From Atriophallophorus winterbourni (taxonomy: Eukaryota; Platyhelminthes; Trematoda; Plagiorchiida; Microphallidae): a DNA stretch of 64,000 bases. The notes beneath the pieces were generated by a model that was given only the letters and a program-made list of their open reading frames with translations, searched no databases and was not told the DNA's origin. Numbering within the stretch: position 1 is the first letter of the stretch; each line of letters begins with the position of its first letter. The position numbers and the translations under genes are program-made. Below, piece by piece: positions 11,101-20,100 of the stretch. The stretch lies in assembly GCA_013407085.1 (NCBI GenBank), contig JACCGJ010001344.1, positions 29,927 through 93,926 on the forward strand. Direction: 5' to 3'.

Positions 11101-14100
11101 CGGTTAGGTGCTGGAAGACGTTATAGTTTCAGTGTTCTGAGATTCGCGTCAACGGAGCAAAAACGTTATCCACGCTTTGAATGTCATATGCCACATTCCA
11201 TTACGCATAGTTTCAATACCGATGGGAGAACAGTGCTCATGCGCTAACTTTGTTCTATTTTGTTCGAAAAACGTGATTCCTTGCCGGTTTAACTCGAGGA
11301 ACCGGCACTAGTGTGTCTGTGGTCATTCTTCGACATATTCTGTTTCTTGTTTTGACGTGGTTGTATGGCAGCGAAGCATTCACTACTTGCTACTGGAGTA
11401 ATGCTGTTGTTGATTGTTTCGTGTAGTTAAATTAAGTCATTCTACCACTAATGCATGTTGTCATAAACACGGGAGAAAAATATTACACGTGTGCTAAAGA
11501 GATTACTGCACGCTTACGGAAGGTGGCGTTCTTCATCACCGGATTCGTTTGGGTTGTATCTCGGGGCAAACGAGCGCAATTCCCGGTCTCCATTGGCGGC
11601 GAAATGTGCAGCCGCTCGCTGTGTGGAAGGGAACGGCAGAAACAAAACAAAACGCAGATAAGAATCAAAGTCTGAAATATTGTTGGTTAAAAAGTAGTCA
11701 ATGAACTCCTCGGGAAAATCAACCTCAATTGTGCATCATGCAAACGTAAGGATGAGCTTGAGACAAAAATAGAATGCGCAGTGCCACGCTGAAATTGTTA
11801 ACTGAGAACGCTGATGCATCATTCTGTTACAATGGTACCGCGAATGCGTAGGTCAATCAACAGGAAGAGATTTGAAATAAATCCGCATGATATATTCACG
11901 TTTTCGATTACAGGGCCGTGAATAATGAACCCTGGATTCATGAAATTTCGTGAGTTATTGAATGTTGGAATCAGGATGATATGTGGCAAAGATGGAGTCA
12001 CTAATAACAGTCATACGGTATCGGAATTGATTGGCCACAGGTAGTGAGCTGCATGCTGAAACAGGCTGGAGTCTCACCACCATTTCCTGTTCTTTTTAAT
12101 TGCTCATATCTGTCCAGGCCTGGGCAACCTGACAGTATCTTAGCCCACGTGCAGTTTGTGACTGTACGGCACTTTGCCTGGATCCGGCTTGTGCTTTCAT
12201 CATTATCATCGGAATAAACCCATGCTACATTCGCATAGTACTTCTATGGTGCACAGGCAACAACGTAGGGAATTGATTGCCACTGGTAACGAACGCTAAG
12301 CACCGCAGCTTCGTTGTCCATTTCTCAGTATCTGCATAGGCCTGTGCAAATTGAGATTATCTCAGCCTAAGGTTTCTTGAGAATAATCTTCGGATGCAAA
12401 AGATTGATGTCAGCTTGATGGTGTTTTTATCATTAGGCGCGCTTATGCGTATGGTAACGAGATCATAGAATAATGCAGAATGTGGCCGTGTGTAAAATGC
12501 AGCTTTAAAAGACTAAATTTCATCGAACTAGATTGATTGGTAATTTAAAGATTAATTTTCCAACTTATTTTTTAGACATCAGGAAACCCTATTGTTTCAA
12601 CAGTAAATGAAGGCTTCAAAGGCTGCGCCCTTTTTATATTTTGAACTATGCGGTTTATGCTGTGCCCGTCGGAGAAAATTTAAATGAACACTGAAACAAA
12701 ACGATATTTAAAAAATCCAAAACCTACTACGCACGTATATTCACGGAGTTGGTTGAATGAACAAATGAATAAATGAAAGCACAAGTCTGGACTAGGCAAA
12801 GTGCCGCACAGCCACAGACTGCACTTGAGCTGAGATACTATGTATGTATGTATGAAAGCACAAGCCTGATCCAGGCAAAGTGCCGCACATTCAGAGACTG
12901 CATGTGGGCTAAGATACTGTCAGGTTGCCCAGGCCTAAACAGATATGAGGGGGGGAATAGAAATGGTAGTGAGACTCCAGTGTGTTTCTGTATGCAGGTC
13001 ACTACGGTGTTGGCTGCACAGCACGCAAGTACTGCACGATTGCACATCCGTGCATTGAGATACTATCCGGTAGAGTACTTCTGTACTGTGCGGTTAGCAT
13101 TGTGCTAAATTGATTAACCACCGGTAGCGAGCTGTATTCTGAAATACACTGAAGTCTCATTCCCATTCCCCCTTGTGTTCCAACCTGGATTTCTTTTATC
13201 CTATATGTCTAGGCTTGGGCAACCTGAGATACTATCAGGTTGGAATACAAGTGGGAATGGGAATGAGACTTCAGCGTATTTCAGAATGCAGCTCGCTACC
13301 GGTGGTCAATCAATTTAGCACGATGTTAACCGCAGAGTCAAAAGTACTCTACGATTGCACATTGGAGTTGGATGAATACCTGCGAAGTCAAAATGTGATT
13401 ATAAGCGTTCACTTATTCCCGAATCGTCACCGGAACCGATAATAAAGTCGAGCGCGTTGACTGTAGAGCTCAAAAAACAGGGTGAAATTGTGCATAAACA
13501 AGCTGGGAGAATTTTTGTTTGAAGCCACATTTTTATTAATAGGTAGTACATGACGTTCGAAAATCAGGTTGTTGCCGCTCATCATACGTCTTGCTTTTCG
13601 AACGTCATATACTACTTATTAATAAAAATCAGGCTTCAAACAAAAATTAACCATCCTGCTGTTGTTGAAATGTCGAAAAATATTCCAAACAGTTACCGGT
13701 GCTGCATTGCACCGATTGTGGGACTTAGCTTAGTCCCCATGTGTAAGTTAAATATCAATTTGCTAATGAGGATTTATCCTCGAATTCGGAAAAAGTAAAA
13801 TGAGAAAGGTTAGTACTGCCTGACAATATGCTGGCCCAATATGGTTAAATGCTGGCGAAATTGACATTCAAATCTGAGTTGGAGGCACAACCAAATCTAA
13901 ACAGTCCGAAAAACATCACAATTGCATGACTCCGAAAAGTCCACGATCTCACGTGCGCACATATTAGTCAAAGTCGTCAAACAATGTAGATTAAACGTAT
14001 TGATATATACGGCGCCACGAAATATGGACAAGCAAACATGTCGAAGCCATATGGTTGAAAACAAATTGGACGCATAATAAAATACCCATCAGCGTGACAA

Positions 14101-17100
14101 TTACAATTTATCATAATCGAAATTGATAGCTTAATATTCATTCACCACGAGCAAGAACAGACTGTTGATACGATCGATGAATCATCATTCGATCGGAAAA
14201 CAAAGAGATGGGATGACGTCCAAATACAAAATCGAGTCAGGTCGTGGTGTAAAAAGGGAAGAACGATATAGATGAGGGGGAGTCAATCACGCGAGAATGG
14301 TTAACAGCGAAATACTCATCAGCAGTGCACACAGCTGAAGCGCGGTGCATGATAATTGGATCATAAAACTACCGTGAGCCTGGCAGTCATAAACAGACAT
14401 TTTTGCGTAACTAGCAATGGCGGTCTAGTCGAATTGGTGGAACCACTTGATGATAAAAAATAGTGCAGCCAACGCCTCGGTACACTTGGGTAAAACGATC
14501 AGCTCCCAAAGCGGAATATAAACACTTGTGGCTACGTTTTCCCGTTCTACATCTGATGGTTCACAAAAAGATGAGTAACGCGCTTAGATTAGGCATCGTG
14601 TGCGAGTTTAGTGCTCAGATATATCTGCTTACTTCTTCATCTGGACGTTGTGGTGTTACTCAGTGGGCAATTGCAGCATCAGATAAGATTAGTTCTCAAA
14701 AGTAAACCGACCGGAGTGGAGAACGCACACACCTAAATGGATAATGATGTAAATTCGGCAGGGATAGCATCAGCCATAAACATGGGGATAAACGTGGTGC
14801 GTGAAAGCGCGTTGTATGAAGCTGTCATTATTTAAATGACCAAATACACGGAACAATTCGGATGTAAACTGAGCGATGTATCGTCATGAATGCTGTACAT
14901 AGGATGTGATAGTTCGGCCCGATCCGTTGCTTTCAAACAGCTAGCCCACAAAGAAAGATTTACACATGGACTAATAGACATTCGAGTGAAACCTGGGGAT
15001 AATTACTTTGACCCAAGATGGAGCTGGCGGTCTCCAAAGCGACGTTGGGAAGGTTGGTGGTTCAGCGCGGAAATGTACCATGCAACTTAGGTAGATATGT
15101 TCGAGCGAATCCGGGGAATGTTCAGTATCGTTGGGCGATTTTGATTTAGAAGATTTAATTGCCAGCCCCGAAAATAAACGGCCAACTTGATGGCATTTCG
15201 CATCGTTGCCAAGTCGATCCAAATTTGTTGGACCACGTCTGAGTGTGTAGCACATTTGATAACGACTTGCATCTTGGTGGCGTGACAGACGATAAGCTGA
15301 AGGGTCACGGAGAGAATTGTGAATATTATAAATTATACGGAAAAAACATTTAGCGTTCCATAAGAGCAAGAGATAGATCGAGGTTTTAATGCGCATTGAA
15401 ACTGATCATGCTGTTCACGATGATAAAAATGATGAGCTTTAACTATAAACATTATTTTCATAGTTATCTATCGAAACTCAGCGCAGACACTACCAGACAG
15501 TTGAAATAACGCAACGGACATGTTGCTATTCGGTTGAGATCATTAAAATTACAGTGGTACGCATATATACAGGTTATCCATGCCTGCACGGATGTGCAAT
15601 CCTGCAGTATTTCTAGAGTGCGTAGGTAACAACGTGCAAAACTGAGTTGCCATAAAACGGAGCTGCGTGGGAAAACATGCTAGATTTAAACTGGGATTTT
15701 CTCATTTTCTTTATATCAGTCTAAACCTAGGAAACCTGACAATACCTTAATTAAAGTATAGTCAGTGTGCGGCACTATGTCTGGTAGCAAGCGTGTGAAT
15801 TCATACATACACATAATCATCACTTACTCACTCACACATAATCATACACGAGCCATTAAAAGTTGCGCAATAGCGATATGGGATAACTGAAAGAGATATT
15901 TCGGGGAAGAATAAAATGTTAAACCAAGCAGCGCGGACGATAAAGAAAACGTTTCAATACGAGACAACTAGTGATGTGGTGTTATATGGCGGACTTCGGT
16001 AATGCATAGGAAAAACAGTGCCGAATTGATTTAGAAAGTTTATGTGAGGACCCACTGATCTCAACAAATTCCTTTATTATCTGTCTAGGCCTAGAGAAGT
16101 TGACAGTACACGAGCAGTTTGGGATTTTACAGCTACTTACATTTTACATAGAGCAGACATTTTCGCGGCCACGCTGTGGCCACACATGACAGACTACAAT
16201 GGCACATAAAATTTGTTTTACAATTATAATACAGAAGCAATCGATTGGAATATGTTTTGGACCGATCGTGTATTCATAATGCAAAGAAATTTGAGTGCAA
16301 TCGGTTAGAGCAGGGTTTGGGTAACATTTCACTTCTGACACAGAAGCTTTGTAAGACCAGGGTTGCTAGTCAGGACAGGGAACATGACCGAGTAGCAGTC
16401 AACCCACGGCCACTGATTTGACCTTACCACTAAACAGCTATAGTAAGCCTACGGTGTGTCTCGTCTCGTAAGCATGACCAGGATCAGCGGTCAATTTGCC
16501 TACTGTGTATTCACATCAATCTAATACAAGTAAACATGGTCAAGTTCGGTTGACACCGCGGTCCACATGCGTCAAAGTACATAACTAACGGGGCTAAGGT
16601 TAAGCTATTTTTGTCGAAAAACAAAAAATCTAATTAACTTGTCGTTTCAAATACTTTGCAAACAACTATTTAGCACCAGTGCCGAGCGCCAGATTGAGGA
16701 GATTTCTGCACCATCCACCTTATTAACCGCCTCTGCATGAAGGTGTTCGCTATACGGTTGAATACCACGCCTCAATATTTAAACATTGTCTAGATCGACG
16801 CTGTGGCCCGTATCTAAAACGTGTTCCGCCAAGGAATTCATATTCCCTCGCATTCCGGGGCTGTCTTTGGACACGCTTTCGGTGTTCCTCGATTCTAGTA
16901 TGACTTTACCTGAAAGTCTGCAATATGTAAACACCCGAACAGTCCTTACAGTTGATTCTGTAGATCTTGACCGTGTTCACTTGTATTAGATTGACGTGGG
17001 TACACACTAGGAGGAAAATCGACCGCTGATCCTGGTCATTCCCACGAGACGTGACACACTGTAGCCGTACTATAGGCTGTTTAGCGGTACGGTCAAATAA

Positions 17101-20100
17101 GTGGTGTTGGGTTGACTGCTACTTAATCATGTTCCCTGTCCTGACTATCATCCTACGTCTGACGAAGCTTCTGTATCAGAAGTGAAACGTTACTCAAAAC
17201 CTGCACACAAGATTTTCTTTCATTTTCTTGAGGAGGAAATTAAAGACCATAATATGAAAACAAATATTAAAAAGGGAACCATTGGCAGTAATGAAGTGCC
17301 GCACACCAGGGCACCGCATTCTAAAATAATCCCAGAACTGCGTAAACGATGTGTGGTTCAGCAATCGGGGACGAGGCATTTTCGGTTTATATTTTAGCCT
17401 CTACAAGTTGTAAAGGACAGCAGTTATGTTGATCAACGGATCGGTGATCGCAGCATTAGTCGAGACACAGTGGCTTAATCAACAAGAGGTTTCGCCAAAT
17501 GCGAGCAATTCTACTTCTAGCACGAAATTTCACCCGCTTGACCACGTTTAGTATCCACAAGTTATAGTAACTCGCAAAACGTGCAGTGCACTCACCGTTT
17601 AAAACGATTAAAGAACGTGAGAACAAAACGAATCACTAAAGTTAGCAAGCCCGTGTGTGCCCTGAAGTTTCATAAAGTTGGCATGCAAACATCACCGTAG
17701 CAAACGCATAGGATGAAAATAAATGTTGAGTGAGAGCATTAACAAACCTGGTAACAGTCGAGTCGCGATTATGACAGCTTTCAACAGCGTACCCAACTTT
17801 TCAAACAACCTCGATTGTCGGGAGTCTTCAATGGCAATTTGTTCGACTGAGTTTTCATCAGATGACCTCGGGGAGTTGCATACGGCTCCAGTAACAAGTG
17901 AGTGTTTAGATGAATTAGCGAAATTGTCCAATTTGTTTGCCGTGTTGAAATGGAACTGCCAAACCTCAACCACCATGCGTTCTCCGTTTGGCCAAGCAGT
18001 GAGTATTTCCAAGCTAATCACGTCCTCGAAATGAATAGGAAATCCAGCATCCAGAGTTTGTTTGATGGTCGCGCCAATTTCCGGATCTTCCTCTACATTG
18101 ACCATCTTGGAACCAAGAACACCACAATATGGCAAGAGAAATTGAAAGATAATGGCTAATGGTTAAAAGTGAGCCATAGGATGGAAAGATTACGGCGAGA
18201 TTATGGTCAAGTCAATAGAATACATTGAAGTGAACGAAAATCGGAATGACTGGGAAACTGGTATGGTAACGCTTGAGTCAGTTTACATAAATTGAAAATT
18301 AACTGGTCTCAATCCAAAAATTGAAGGGATGTATAAAACAGGTTTGATTTTTTAAGGTTTCCAGAGATCGCCTACAGTCTGATCTGATAAGAACGAAAGA
18401 GACTGTTGTGAAAATCGTTTCATCAACAACGGCGAATTTTCCACGTGTCGTAACTCTGTTAAGCACATTTACCGTAAATACCCGCGTATAAGACGCACTT
18501 TTTTTCTTCATAAGTTGCCCTAAAAACCCAGGTGCGTCTTATCCATGGATACTTTCATTATAAAAATTACCGTAAATACCCGCGTATAGGACGCACTTTT
18601 TTTCTTCATGAGTTGCCCTAAAAACCCAGGTGCGTCTTATCCATGGATACTTTTATTATAAAAATTAAGCATTTATCATAATATCAAAAATTTATTTTAT
18701 AAACCGATACAATATTTATCAATATTTATCCTCGTCGTCACTGTCTTCATTCAACAAAGCAGCACACTCCTGTTGTGTTATGCAATCATCATGATAGTCC
18801 AGCTCTTCCTCCCTTTCGTCGTTGAAGGGTAATAATGAACTGTATCTTCAAAATCATGAAAATGTAATATCAACCAATCATGGAGTAGTATTTGACTCTT
18901 GTTTGAGCAGAAACTTTTCCTTAAAAATGTCATCCAATCATTCGACATGACGACCAAGAATGAGAAGTGCACTTTCCACGATAGTCTACATAGTCTAGAC
19001 AGACATCTGCTGACTGACAGGATGAATGAGTCAGCAATCAGCACACACGATGATCATAGCGATTGTATGGAGGGCACCGTGATTGACTTAAGTTCACCGT
19101 TTCTATAAAAATTAATGGAAATTAAGGACTAAAATTAGGATGCGTCCTATACATAGGTACACAGTTTTTCCATCGTTTTTAGGGTCAAATATCCACTGCG
19201 TCTTATACATGGTATCGTCCTATACGCGGGTATTTACGGTAGTTGAAATATTAAAGGAATGACAAATTACCACTCAAACACCAAAACGTCAGGTGGAAAG
19301 TCAACCAACCCTCAATAATTATGATGCTAACTGAATTACAGAAATTGATTTTCATTTTCAGAATCGATGTGAATATCAAACTTGGACATTAAAACCATAA
19401 AATTGCTTAAGACGAAAGTGTTTGCAGCGAAGCGTGAGTGTGACAAACTACTGGCTAAACGCAAGTAGTGAGTGATACGATATTAATGATTAAGGATGGT
19501 AATGGAATCTACAAACTTGTGCAACATTTTGAAAACGAATACAAACTGATAATCACATTCCTACCTATCTATATGACTAAAAAATTTAAAATTTGTCAAT
19601 AAAACTGGCAGGGCGAATGTTTGAACATCACCCGAGTTGATTAAAAAAGAGGTTGTTCTAAGACAGGGGTGGGCAAACTACGGCCCGCGGGCCACATCCG
19701 GCCCGTTAGGCTTTTTAATCTGGCCCGCCGACCTTGTCCAAACTTGTTACCCTTGTTGTATTTCACTCATTTTGCTATTTGCAATTGTTAATTATTGTGA
19801 CCTTGAAAATATATACGTTTTGAATCCAACCGGCGCTGTTCGTTCTCTCTCGCTGTCTGAGCCGATTGTGTGAGAACTTGTTTGCAACTGTCTGGACTGA
19901 CTGCAGTGAATGTTTGGACTGTGAGAACCATTAACGCTCACGGATATAACTCCATTTTAGCGAGCTTGCTACTTTATTCGTTACCTGAACTGAACTTCCA
20001 TCTTAACGGATTTAATCAAGCCAATGCCTGCATTACTGTTCGTACTCGGAATCTTCGACATCGTGGAGAATCAGTATCCTTCCCATCACAATTTCCTTGC

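Larger units (their letters stand above)
16330..17195 (-). mobile_element. Truncated Penelope-like element with inverted terminal arms
   Basis: Two arms of roughly 225 bp (16330-16560 and 16960-17193) are inverted copies at about 80% identity. Shared blocks include GTAGCAGTCAACCCA, GACCAGGATCAGCGGTC and ATCTAATACAAGT. Between them the minus strand encodes the end of a Penelope GIY-YIG endonuclease. Inverted or tandem pseudo-LTRs and severe 5' truncation are typical of Penelope-like elements. The reverse transcriptase is missing. It sits in ATG13 intron 3. Confidence 0.78.

Noticed and set aside
16786..16989. Plus-strand ORF of 67 codons
   Set aside because: It is the shadow of the Penelope GIY-YIG fragment read on the minus strand.
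17723..18034. 103-codon plus-strand ORF
   Set aside because: It is the antisense shadow of ATG13 exon 3, which has clear family motifs and splice sites.
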